DNA of 10,526 nt from Methanobacteriota archaeon (GCA_003229935.1 QIGD01000067.1:1-10526); one strand, 5' to 3'; shown: positions 1 to 7,085, numbered from the stretch's first letter. Program-made: numbers and translations. The notes: a model not told the origin generated them from the sequence alone.

Positions 1-87
1 GAATGATCAGTAAAGGTTCCATGGATTAGAATTAAAGGGCTGAAGATATAAATATATAACGGAATGGAAAGAGCTTTAAGACACCTG

Positions 88-205
88 TTACGATATCGTG
101 AGCGGGAAAGCCCACCATCTTCAGTGGTGGGATGAGAGCGAACCATAGTTAATTGTCACCAAAATAGTTATATATTAGTGCCACCAATTTATAGTTGACA
201 GTTGA
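88..205 (+). repeat. 118-bp repeat copy A (IS200/IS605-type end)
   Basis: By hand alignment this stretch matches the reverse complement of 7086-7203 over 118 nt with no gaps and 13 mismatches (about 89% identity). It contains a hairpin (CCCACCA, 7-nt loop, TGGTGGG, about 111-131) and a second short stem (CACCAA with TTGGTG-like, weakened in this copy). In the other copy the repeat leads straight into a tnpA start, so this looks like the end of an IS605-type element whose transposase is gone here. Nothing convincing is seen in 1-87, apart from a possible very degraded TnpB tail reading into the hairpin. Confidence 0.8.
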
Positions 206-239
206 GTCTATCGCAAAATTCTGTGATTGTGTCATAAAA

Positions 240-531
240 GCCTTTTGTTCTTTTTGCACTATTTCCCTTGCAATTTGATTTTTTCACTTTCTTCCTACAA
301 CTCCTTCGAAATTACGCCAAGGTTCTCAGTATTAACAAGATATAGAGTGTAATCCTACACTTGATGGCATACTGTGCCAGAGCAGAACACTGCAGTGAGA
401 CCAAATCTATCGTCACCCTGCTCTTAACAGTGTTCTCGCTCATAGGGGGAGTACTTTTTGTCTTCTCCTTCAGCCTTCCCTCCAGAGTCAAAAGCTTGAT
501 TTGTGAGTTTTCCCATTCATACTGAAAAATA
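240..531 (-). pseudogene. Probable decayed C-terminal piece of a DDE transposase
   Basis: Read on the minus strand, about 524-312 gives an open stretch (starting around YEWENSQIK, with SENTVKSRVTIDLV in the middle and ending LILRTLA) that stops at TAA 312-314. A second frame continues it from about 330 to 240 (KNQIAREIVQKEQKAF) with one stop. The pattern, a SE-T/S-G/R segment followed by a hydrophobic helix and a K-Q-I-x-x-I tail, resembles the end of IS4-type transposases. No catalytic residue is identifiable and there is no start. The resemblance is from memory of the family and weak. A non-coding origin is possible. Confidence 0.33.
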
Positions 532-751
532 TAATAGATATATCAATAATAAATGAAATTAGTAAGATATTCTGAAGTTGAATATGGTTGGGGTTATTAT
601 ATTAGCTGAAACAACTACAACAGCCGTAAACATGAAATGAGATTAATGTCCAATGTCTAGGATATATTTAGGATAATAGGTTGTATTTGAGTCTTAATGA
701 AGATAGATTGACTATTAGCCTATTCATACTTATAAGTTTGCACATACAACT

Positions 752-764
752 AAATATTATAAAA
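752..764 (+). promoter_or_regulatory. Candidate TATA box of the Rieske-cytochrome b operon
   Basis: AAATATTATAAAAG is the best archaeal TATA-like element between 540 and 870. A start site about 25 nt downstream (near 785) would leave a leader of roughly 85 nt before the TTG start at 871. Weaker AT elements at 727-735 and 834-841 are alternatives; the latter is too close to the ribosome site to serve it. Inverted segments lie just downstream (763-817). The rest of 532-750 is AT-rich with no gene or repeat that I can recognise. Confidence 0.45.
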
Positions 765-870
765 GAAACTTTAATTGTCAATATTAATTCTACGATAGGT
801 TTCTTATTAATTAAAGTTGTAGATGTTAACGCAATTATAAGATGCTAATAACTGTTCGAGGTGAATCTTT

Positions 871-1545
871 TTGAATGACAAAAAAATAGATGGATCAAAA
901 AGAAAGTTTTTGAAGATGGTAAGCATAGGTTCAGCAGTTGTTGCATTTGCAGGTTTTGTGCCGTCTTTATCATTTTTAATTCCACGTTCTGTGGGGCTAA
1001 CTAGTTTTCCAACTCTGACACTGGTAAAGCCTGATGGAACACCAATACATACCAGCGACATACTTCCAAATAATGCGCAAATAGTGCTTTTCCAATATCC
1101 ACTTTCAAACGAACCGAGTTTTCTTTTGAATCTGAACAAAAGTGTACCGGGGGGTTTGGGACCAAAAAACTCTGTTGTGGCATACAGCGCTATATGCCAG
1201 CATTTAGGATGTGAACCTCCAAGCATTAAATATTATCCACCGGGCTCTAAAAAGGTTGATAAGTATGTAGTAGGAGATTATATTCACTGTGCGTGTCATG
1301 GTAGCACATACGACCCATCTGATAAGGCAAAAATCATAACTGGTCCAGCGAAATATCCTTTACCCACGGTGGAACTAAGCTATGATTCATCCACGGACAC
1401 CTACAAGGCTACAAAGATGGGAAAGCCGGTGATATACGGGAGAAAAGACTGGCCTAATGGTTCACTAGACAATGACCTTAGAGGTGGCGATCCAATCAAA
1501 ACAGAGGGTAAGACAGATGTATATATTCTAACTAAAACTTCCTAA
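871..1545 (+). CDS. Rieske [2Fe-2S] protein of a bc-type complex
   Basis: This 224-aa protein carries electrons from quinol bound at cytochrome b to a downstream acceptor on the outer face of the membrane. Residues 9-15 (SKRKFLK) resemble a twin-arginine motif with KR in place of RR, followed by a hydrophobic anchor at about 16-38. The cluster-binding boxes are CQHLGC at 109-114 (Cys109 and His111 as ligands, Cys114 for the disulfide) and CACHGS at 140-145 (Cys140, His143 as ligands, Cys142 for the disulfide). GPAKYPLP at 158-165 fits the Pro loop. The two boxes are separated by 25 residues, more than in mitochondrial Rieske proteins and similar to archaeal SoxL-type proteins. I chose the TTG start because GAGGTGA (858-864) sits 6 nt upstream and the anchor follows correctly. 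The gene is first in the operon, 26 nt before cytochrome b. The family call is firm; the exact subfamily is not. Confidence 0.95.
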   Translation: MNDKKIDGSKRKFLKMVSIGSAVVAFAGFVPSLSFLIPRSVGLTSFPTLTLVKPDGTPIHTSDILPNNAQIVLFQYPLSNEPSFLLNLNKSVPGGLGPKNSVVAYSAICQHLGCEPPSIKYYPPGSKKVDKYVVGDYIHCACHGSTYDPSDKAKIITGPAKYPLPTVELSYDSSTDTYKATKMGKPVIYGRKDWPNGSLDNDLRGGDPIKTEGKTDVYILTKTS

Positions 1546-1571
1546 AGTAAAAGTAAGAAGGTGAAGTGTTA

Positions 1572-2735
1572 ATGAAAATAGGAGATACTATATGGAAATG
1601 GGTTGATTCCAGAGCGCATATATCTGACATTCCACTTAGAGGTATGCCAGAATATGCATTGAATGTGACTTATTGGACTGGGGCATTTCTGGGTGCAGCC
1701 TTTGTATATCTTGTAGCCACAGGCATGTTTTTGTTGTTCTATTATAGGCCAGGGGAAACCACAGCATATGCAAGTACTCAATATATAATGACACAGGTTC
1801 CCTATGGAAATCTGATATTTACATCGCATCAGTATATGGCCTATGCAATGATATTTGTTGTGTTTGTGCATTTTTTCAGAAACTATTATTTAGGGATTTA
1901 CAAGAAACCCAGAGAAGTCTCATGGATAATTGGAATTTTGATGTCTATTGTTGTAATAACGATGGGATTTACAGGCTATTTCCTTCCATATACAGAAATA
2001 TCGGTCGATGCAACAAATGTTGGAATTGGGCTGGCAAAATTTATCCCTACTATAGGGCCTCTACTGGCGTCTATAACTTTTGGTAATGGTACGGTAGCTT
2101 CAGAATTTTCAAGACTCTTGGCATTACATGTTGTGATACTTCCTGCAATATTATTCATACTTTTTGGATTGCATATGTATCTATTTGAGCAGCATGAGAT
2201 TGCACCTCCTCCAGGTGTTGAAGAAAATGCCGGCAAGAAAAGTATCCCGTGGTTTCCTGTATATCTTGCCTATTCAGCTGCAGTCTCTTTCCTCTTGTGG
2301 GGAGCTGTACTGATATGGTCTGCTCTTAAACCGCTTCATCTGGGACCACCTGCAGGTTCAGCCATTCCGGTAGTGCCTATTTCAGAGTGGTATTTAGCAG
2401 CATATCAAAAGGTGGTGGATTTTAGTCCAATAAGTAAGAATGTTGACTATCTGCTTTTGGGTTTGATCATCTTCCTGCTAGCTGTTCCATTCCTGGACAG
2501 AAATAAAAGTAGGGCTATGAGAGATAGACCTTTTTTCATAGCGATAGGAACAACAAACTTGATCTACCTTATAATTTACACTGCATGGGAATATTTACAA
2601 CCAGGGAAGAATGTTGCGCCAATAATATGGGCACCAATAATGTTTGGAATACTGGGCATTAATCTTCTGATAGCATATATATTCCATTTCAGATACAAGA
2701 AGATTGGAAAGTCTGAAGAGGTGCCACCTGCATGA
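1572..2735 (+). CDS. Cytochrome b, full length (b6 plus subunit IV domains)
   Basis: The membrane core of a quinol-oxidising bc-type complex, 387 aa from ATG 1572. An in-frame GTG at 1566 lies immediately after the GGTGA ribosome site, so the ATG is preferred. About eight membrane helices are visible (roughly 34-58, 82-104, 118-140, 184-205, 232-252, 295-308, 321-340, 351-373). The four haem b ligands are His86 and His100 (13 residues between) and His186 and His201 (14 residues between, the spacing of b6f-type proteins). GYFLPYTEIS at 135-144 is the conserved stretch after helix C. The quinol-site motif PEWY reads SEWY at 271-274. The N-terminal four-helix and C-terminal domains are in one chain, as in bc1-type cytochrome b and unlike split b6/IV. 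Its TGA overlaps the next ATG, so translational coupling is likely. Pairing with the adjacent Rieske gene makes the function secure; the physiological acceptor is inferred. Confidence 0.95.
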   Translation: MKIGDTIWKWVDSRAHISDIPLRGMPEYALNVTYWTGAFLGAAFVYLVATGMFLLFYYRPGETTAYASTQYIMTQVPYGNLIFTSHQYMAYAMIFVVFVHFFRNYYLGIYKKPREVSWIIGILMSIVVITMGFTGYFLPYTEISVDATNVGIGLAKFIPTIGPLLASITFGNGTVASEFSRLLALHVVILPAILFILFGLHMYLFEQHEIAPPPGVEENAGKKSIPWFPVYLAYSAAVSFLLWGAVLIWSALKPLHLGPPAGSAIPVVPISEWYLAAYQKVVDFSPISKNVDYLLLGLIIFLLAVPFLDRNKSRAMRDRPFFIAIGTTNLIYLIIYTAWEYLQPGKNVAPIIWAPIMFGILGINLLIAYIFHFRYKKIGKSEEVPPA

Positions 2736-2968
2736 AAACCCATCCGGCATTTCTCCTTTTTTCATTTTATTTTCTGTTGATCATGGTTGACACAGTAGCA
2801 ATAGCACAGCTGTACAGATACTCTTCAGAAATATTATCAAAATTCAGCTATCTTTCTATGGTAATGATTATATTTTTCTTAGGGGTCACAGTATTTGTTA
2901 CAGCAATTTTGTTAGATTTTCTAAATAGAGTAGATTTATTGAGAAAAGAAATAAGAGGTGAAGCATAA
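2732..2968 (+). CDS. Small two-helix membrane protein, possible bc-complex subunit
   Basis: A 78-aa protein I do not recognise. It starts at an ATG that overlaps the cytochrome b stop (ATGA), the usual sign of a coupled operon gene. Two hydrophobic segments are clear, about residues 7-28 and 39-65, followed by a basic and acidic tail (NRVDLLRKEIRGEA). There are no Cys or His clusters to suggest a cofactor. The position between cytochrome b and a second similar small gene suggests a small accessory or assembly subunit of the Rieske/cytochrome b complex. That role is inference from context only. Confidence 0.8.
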   Translation: MKTHPAFLLFSFYFLLIMVDTVAIAQLYRYSSEILSKFSYLSMVMIIFFLGVTVFVTAILLDFLNRVDLLRKEIRGEA

Positions 2969-2969
2969 A

Positions 2970-3194
2970 ATGAAAGGCTATGAAACGTTCTATAACAATA
3001 TTAGGATGATGATTATCGCATTTTTGATATTGCAAATATTTCTGGTTTTACCTATCAGTTATTATGCAGCGAGTATAAAAAGCTATAGTCTCTACGGTAT
3101 ATTTCTGGGACTTAACCTTATACTGCTCTCAGCAATATTATTCATATATTCCCATATTCTGGGTGTACCAGAAACACATGTGAAAGAGCAGTAA
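2970..3194 (+). CDS. Second small two-helix membrane protein in the cytochrome operon
   Basis: A 74-aa unrecognised protein from ATG 2970. An in-frame GTG at 2958 would add four residues, but it falls inside the GAGGTGA ribosome site (2955-2961), so the ATG with an 8-nt spacer is the better start. Hydrophobic segments lie at about residues 12-34 and 41-62, joined by a short loop (KSYS), with a polar C-terminal tail (PETHVKEQ). No cofactor motif is visible. It begins one base after the stop of the preceding small gene, so the two are probably co-translated and could form a pair within the membrane complex. It is not an obvious sequence repeat of its neighbour. Confidence 0.78.
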   Translation: MKGYETFYNNIRMMIIAFLILQIFLVLPISYYAASIKSYSLYGIFLGLNLILLSAILFIYSHILGVPETHVKEQ

Positions 3195-3210
3195 ATTATG
3201 TGGTGATATA

Positions 3211-3954
3211 TTGGAAGAAACTCATGATAACTCGCAGGTGGAGTTCAGCAAAGTTCAGTTCTGGGCGGAAAATAGAGTAGGTATAATCGCACTGAACAAT
3301 GGAACAGATAATGGAATGAATATAGAACTCCTTTCTGAGCTGCTTGGTGCTCTGAGCATTGCGGTAAATGACCGTACTATTGATGCAATTGTGGTAACGG
3401 GCACAGAGACAGTATTTTCCACAGGACTGAATATATGTGAAGGCTGCTTTAAATCTGCAGAGAAATACAGGGATATCTTAAACATCGGACATAGTATTGC
3501 CACAACACTGCTATCTATTAGAAAGCCAGTAATTTCTGTTTTAAATGGTCCTGCATTTGATGCAGGGCTGGAGTTGATATTACTATCAGACTTTATACTT
3601 TCAAAGGATGAGGTAGTAGTGGGTTTTCCTGGAATATGGTATGACCTGCCACATTTAATAGGAACACCTGGAATATTTTCTGCAATATATGGGCGAGGTT
3701 ATTTGAAGATGCTCAGTAAGAAAACATTTGAGATAGACGAGCTTGATATTGTTACCCGGTTTCTTCCTGCAGAAACATTGATGACGAGTGTTATGGAAAC
3801 AGTGGCTGAATTACCGTTGTATTATGGTAAATTCAAAGGAGAAACTTTTAATAATCTTAGAAGTAGCATAGATTTTGAGAGATATGATAATCTTGCTGTT
3901 TCATTATCCCCTAAGATGAATGAGCTTAAAAGGTATATTGATGGGTTTCTCTGA
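3211..3954 (+). CDS. Crotonase-fold (enoyl-CoA hydratase/isomerase-like) protein, atypical active site
   Basis: A 247-aa member of the crotonase superfamily, which mostly act on acyl-CoA thioesters through an oxyanion hole. FSTGLNI (69-75) and GPAFDAGLEL (113-122) match the two oxyanion-hole regions. In the second, the usual GGG reads DAG, and Glu121 aligns with the first catalytic Glu of enoyl-CoA hydratase. The second catalytic Glu, normally in a PE pair, is replaced: residues 140-141 are PG. A classical hydratase reaction is therefore doubtful; an isomerase-like, hydrolase-like or non-catalytic role is possible. The start is TTG with GGTGAT (3202-3207) 3 nt upstream. It is the last gene of the operon, 16 nt after the small membrane protein. 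Its last residues (DGFL) differ from the duplicate copy at 5730-5881 (NEFKK), and a TnpB-type end begins right at the stop, so the tail may be altered by insertion. Confidence 0.85.
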   Translation: MEETHDNSQVEFSKVQFWAENRVGIIALNNGTDNGMNIELLSELLGALSIAVNDRTIDAIVVTGTETVFSTGLNICEGCFKSAEKYRDILNIGHSIATTLLSIRKPVISVLNGPAFDAGLELILLSDFILSKDEVVVGFPGIWYDLPHLIGTPGIFSAIYGRGYLKMLSKKTFEIDELDIVTRFLPAETLMTSVMETVAELPLYYGKFKGETFNNLRSSIDFERYDNLAVSLSPKMNELKRYIDGFL

Positions 3955-3955
3955 A

Positions 3956-4165
3956 CTATTTCCCGCTTACGCAGGGAGCTTCTTGGTTCAACGATTTCCT
4001 AATGGAAATCTCCATAGGCGTAGGCTTTTCAGCTGATTTGGACAGTTCCTGCCCTATCATCTTCAATTCTATTTTCAGGATAGTTATAGCACAGCATTTA
4101 TATCTCTGTCAAGAACCAAGTCACAGGGAGAGCATTTGTGTGTCCTTACCTAAATTTGGCACTTT
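3956..4165 (-). pseudogene. TnpB C-terminal relic with right-end hairpin
   Basis: Read on the minus strand, this encodes the zinc ribbon and tail of a TnpB. VRTHKCSPCDLVLDRDINAV is followed, after a 1-nt frame change, by AITILKIELKMIGQELSKSA and a tail ending EAPCVSGK and TAG at 3956-3958. One Cys of the second CxxC pair is preserved with its partner, and the RuvC-III Asp (DRDINA) is intact. An in-frame TAG precedes VRTHKC, and the N-terminal three quarters are missing. The tail codons form a hairpin, TCCC (3960-3963) with GGGA (3973-3976), the typical overlap of tnpB with its right end. A near copy of this end lies at 7204-7232. The right tip meets the crotonase stop codon. Confidence 0.72.
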
Positions 4166-4192
4166 GCTCTGCTAATTTATCTAAAAAATACA

Positions 4193-5714
4193 TTTGACAG
4201 AAGCCTTAAATTGATGTTCTAAACCCTCTATTCATCAGCGATTGCCTGATTTTGTGTCAATATCACCGGTGATACTGGATTAAAATTAGAAAAAATGTGT
4301 CTTTTTCCCGTTGATTTCTTGTACTCCACCGTAACTGTTAAATTCATCAGCGATATTTTGATGAATTTTGTTGATATGCGCTTTAATACCTGATGTTCAA
4401 AACATATCAAAGCCATGAACAGATGGGCTATAAATCCAACCATTATAGCACCGTAAACACTATGCTCTGACCGGCACTTGATATGTTTGATTTCAATCTC
4501 GTTTTTCAGTGGGTTGATTATCTTCTCAATTGAGTCCTTCTGATGGTATGTTGCAAGGGCTTCTTGAAGTGTCAAATCCCCTTATTCGACATCAGGCAGA
4601 AAAATCCTTCACGTCCTGTGATTGAAGCCTCTTTGAGTACTGCTTTTGCCTTACCATCGCTTAGCGATGCAAGCTTTGTCTGATATGAATATTCACATTC
4701 GATGAGAGGGTTATTTTTCCTATATTGTTTTGGCAATCCCTATTTATTCTCGATACTTTGTTGTATCTTTTCAGCCTCGGCAAATAGCTGATCCACCTTC
4801 CTTAATTTAGATTCGATTTGCTGCTAATAGAGATGCTCGGAAAAGAACAGGTAGTTTACCATGCTCGGGAACTCCTTTTTTAGCCAATATACACCATATC
4901 TCTCATCAACGGGTTAAGCCCCTGACTTGTCAAAGTTCTTGAGTTAGGTACTCTTGTCGCTTTTGTTAATCTGCCTAGCGGTAAGAAATTTCAACTTAGA
5001 ATTTTCTATACGCTTAAGGTTCTCTTTTCGGTTCGGTTCCCTGTCGAAGACAACTATCGAATCCTCACGCAAAAAGTCTTTTACTTGATAAGGTATCATC
5101 GAAGTGAATCTGGTCGTTCCACATTGCCTTCATGAACTGTCATACCTATTGGAACATTGATAGGGCTGAAAATCTTGCTAATGCCAGCAGTTATCTGCTC
5201 CTTGCCGGGTTGATAGTCATGGCTGTAGCTATGCTTACCTGATGGGCATTTGTCATCATACAGGATAAAACTTGTCCAATCCATATTGATGTTGATATGC
5301 TTAAAGTCAAATGTGTTGAATATCATAGTCTGGACATCAGCTATAATCTCTTCGCGATTCTCACCGATTAGTTTCAGGACTCTATAAAGAGTCCGTTGCT
5401 CAAAAGAATCAAGATTGAAGGTGTCCAAGACTTCCTCACGATTTATCCAGGTGGCAGCCTTTGTGATGCTCTGGTTCTCGGTGAGTTTGTAACTCAGCAA
5501 AGCCTCCATGAGGGAATTGATATTCCTCCCACGCTTCTTGTGTTTACCTAAAATCTCGGAAAATGAAAGTTTTTTGTAATATTTCTTTACCGTGAAGATG
5601 GTACCAATAGGAAAAGATAGATTCTCATTTGGCATAATGTTATTTGTTCTTATGGCTGTTTTTGATTCATAAAGTAAATTGAACTAAGAACACCTTTTAG
5701 ATTTAACTGTCAAA
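4193..5714 (-). mobile_element. Degenerate IS4/IS1634-type insertion sequence
   Basis: The ends carry TTTGACAG (4193-4200) and its inverse CTGTCAAA (5707-5714). Continuing inwards, the two ends also agree at the same offset around TGTTCT, giving imperfect inverted repeats of about 30 nt. The single transposase gene between them is broken. I see no matching target duplication outside the ends, which suggests a deletion or rearrangement after insertion. The assignment to the IS4/IS1634 group rests on the transposase motifs, not on the ends. Confidence 0.72.
4228..5635 (-). pseudogene. DDE transposase pseudogene (IS4/IS1634-like)
   Basis: About 470 codons of one transposase, split over three frames. 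The N-terminal part (5635-5096, from ATG) contains MDWTSF with the first catalytic Asp and PINVPIGMTVHEGN. The middle (about 5120-4944) contains DSIVVFDREP with the second Asp and LTARQINKSD. The C-terminal part (4943-4228) contains YHQKDSIEKI, fitting the Y-x2-R-x3-E-x6-K signature with K for R and including the catalytic Glu, then a hydrophobic end. Damage: frame changes near 5100 and 4944, in-frame stops at 4914-4916, 4824-4826 and 4740-4742, and a further frame change at a run of four C (4578-4581). It cannot make a working transposase. It lies between the crotonase gene and its partial duplicate. Confidence 0.85.
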
Positions 5715-5729
5715 GCTGGGGTATAGTTC

Positions 5730-5881
5730 CTGAATTACCGCTGTATTATGGTAAATTCAAAGGAGAAACTTTTAATAATCTTAAAACTAGCATAGACTTT
5801 GAAAGATATGATAATCTTGCTGTTTCCCTAGCCTCTAAAATGAATGAGCTTAAAAGCTATATTAATGAATTTAAAAAATAA
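5730..5881 (+). pseudogene. Partial duplicate of the crotonase gene 3' end
   Basis: From CTGAATTACC to the TAA at 5879-5881, this repeats the last 49 codons of the crotonase-like gene (3806-3954). Nucleotide identity is roughly 90% until the final codons. The reading frame is maintained (ELPLYYGKFKGE through MNELKSYINEFKK), and most differences are conservative. There is no start: the similarity begins 16 nt outside the right end of the degenerate IS. The fragment is best read as the surviving tail of a second, tandem crotonase paralogue, or as the original tail of a gene that was partly duplicated. It ends 15 nt before the convergent cupredoxin stop. Confidence 0.85.
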
Positions 5882-5890
5882 AAAAAGAAG
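5873..5890 (-). terminator. Oligo-U terminator of the cupredoxin gene
   Basis: On the minus strand, just after the cupredoxin TAA, the transcript would read CTTCTTTTTTTATTTTTT. Runs of U without a strong hairpin are the usual intrinsic termination signal in archaea. The site overlaps the end of the convergent crotonase fragment. Confidence 0.5.
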
Positions 5891-5896
5891 GGGATT

Positions 5897-6601
5897 TTAA
5901 ACTACATTCACAGTGCCCATCATCCAGCCAGGAGTTGCCATTGGGCCTTCCCAGCCACTTTTGCCGCTGCCACATGCTGCTTCACATTGCCAGTTGTAAG
6001 AACCGGCTTTGTTTTTGCTTATTGGTGGGATAACTGCAGTTTCTGTGTATCCTGCAATCACTGGGATATTTATGTGCAGTGATGGAATAGTAAATGTATG
6101 GATTATCTTAGAAACTGGTACTGAAGATACTTCTGTCTTCCATATCAGGCTTGTATTACCTCCAGACGCTATAGCTCCGTCGATAAGAGTTATCTGATCA
6201 TTCACTGTACCGCTGACCTTTGAATATTGGGATGCTGTAGGAGCACTACCCATATCATAGGAGGTGATAGTAACTATTATCTTTCTATTTGTTGGGAAAG
6301 TTATGTTTGCTGAAGATCCCAATTCACCATTGGCTCCGACAACATAGAACTGAGGTTGTGCACCTAAACTCTTATTAGGAGTAAAAGACACATCCATAAT
6401 CTCAACAAGAGATAGTTGATAAGGTTGTGCTGTAGTCACCCCCTGTTGCGTTGTGGCCCCTTTGTGAGTAAATCCACCCACTACTAATCCTACAAAAATA
6501 CCTATCACAAATATTAAAACCATACCACCTGCGAATAGGCCATTTTTGCTCTTTTTTTCCATAGTATCAGTTGAGCTTTTCATATTAGAACTATTGTTCA
6601 A
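5897..6601 (-). CDS. Membrane-anchored cupredoxin, oxidase-subunit-II-like, altered copper site
   Basis: A 234-aa protein (from TTG 6601) with a basic N-terminus, one hydrophobic anchor at about 22-43 and a long extracytoplasmic beta-rich domain. IIHTFTIPSLHINIPV (167-182) matches the strand carrying the first copper His of cytochrome oxidase subunit II (His168). CEAAC (206-210) matches the CuA Cys-x3-Cys, and PGWMMGTVNV (224-233) matches the region usually HxxMxG. The second copper His is missing: Lys stands four residues after Cys210 and Pro224 is at the H of HxxM; eight or so residues are inserted between. It is therefore a cupredoxin by fold but not a standard CuA or type-1 site. Without a visible ribosome site, ATG 6583 is a good alternative start, because a TATA-like stretch (6601-6615) lies about 27 nt upstream and would give a leaderless mRNA. 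It is likely an electron acceptor for the nearby bc-type complex (inference). Confidence 0.8.
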   Translation of the reverse strand: MNNSSNMKSSTDTMEKKSKNGLFAGGMVLIFVIGIFVGLVVGGFTHKGATTQQGVTTAQPYQLSLVEIMDVSFTPNKSLGAQPQFYVVGANGELGSSANITFPTNRKIIVTITSYDMGSAPTASQYSKVSGTVNDQITLIDGAIASGGNTSLIWKTEVSSVPVSKIIHTFTIPSLHINIPVIAGYTETAVIPPISKNKAGSYNWQCEAACGSGKSGWEGPMATPGWMMGTVNVV

Positions 6602-6615
6602 TATTCTATTAATAG
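6601..6615 (-). promoter_or_regulatory. Candidate TATA box of the cupredoxin gene
   Basis: On the minus strand CTATTAATAGAATAT is centred about 27 nt upstream of ATG 6583 and is itself partly palindromic. This would place transcription start at that ATG (leaderless), which agrees with the absence of a GGTGA site before either candidate start. Between here and 6666 nothing else is evident. Confidence 0.35.
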
Positions 6616-6666
6616 TTTTTGGATGTGTTTACTTTACTACACAACCATAAAGTTACAAATAACCGC

Positions 6667-6863
6667 TTATTGAGTTTTTCTTATCCCTGACATACTCTCA
6701 CGATAAAGTTCGTGGGGTTCTAAGGTCTCCATCGTTCTTGGAGTTGCCTCTTTAGGGATATCAGTGTTCCCTTCTGTTACATCTCTGTCTGCAATTGACG
6801 CAATGCTATATTGAACGCAGCATTACGTCAGCATGGTCAATTTGGCCACAGTGGGGGCACTTA
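6667..6863 (-). pseudogene. TnpB C-terminal relic (zinc ribbon and tail)
   Basis: On the minus strand KCPHCGQIDHADV, then after loss of one base NAAFNIALRQLQ, is the second half of a TnpB zinc ribbon plus the RuvC-III motif; the Asp before V is kept. A second frame change leads into DRDVTEGNTDIP and a tail ending in KTQ and TAA (6667-6669), with METLEPHE as in some archaeal TnpB tails. A short stem (CACGA with TCGTG) in the tail codons could be the remains of a right-end hairpin. This TnpB type differs from the other three in the window. It follows directly on the truncated tnpA, so an internal deletion removed the rest of both genes. Confidence 0.7.
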
Positions 6864-7079
6864 ATGATGGGCTGCTGTTGGATTAGCCTTGACGAATAAA
6901 CGTACATGGTCTGGCATCACCTTCATATCATCTATTTCTATATCCAACTCCTTTGCCTTCAATTTGAGAAGTTCTCTCAAATCCTTTGCTATAGTACCTA
7001 TCAGTATCTTTCTTCGATACTTCGGACACCATATTGATGATACGCCACGTTGTGAACACATGTGTTTAAATATTTCCAT
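6861..7079 (-). pseudogene. Truncated IS200/IS605 TnpA with mutated HUH motif
   Basis: A 72-aa N-terminal fragment of the Y1 transposase (family usual length about 130-150). WCPKYRRKIL (residues 17-26) and MPDHVRLFV (55-63) are family hallmarks. The metal-binding HUH motif should read HVH but is HVR: the codon CGT differs from CAT by one base. The helix with the catalytic Tyr is absent, because the reading frame ends in NPTAAHH at the junction with the TnpB relic. The protein would be inactive even if made. Confidence 0.8.
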
Positions 7080-7085
7080 CTTTTG

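Noticed and set aside
807..1226. Long minus-strand open frame opposite the Rieske gene, and similar ones opposite cytochrome b, the crotonase, TnpB and the MtrA-like gene
   Set aside because: They overlap clear genes, have no ribosome site or family motif, and are antisense shadows of well-coded frames.
4740..4826. TAG codons in the transposase pseudogene as pyrrolysine readthrough
   Set aside because: A TAA at 4914-4916 and several frame changes occur in the same gene, so ordinary decay explains the stops.
6009..6197. Plus-strand 62-codon frame within the cupredoxin gene
   Set aside because: Antisense to a better supported gene, with no ribosome site or recognisable feature.
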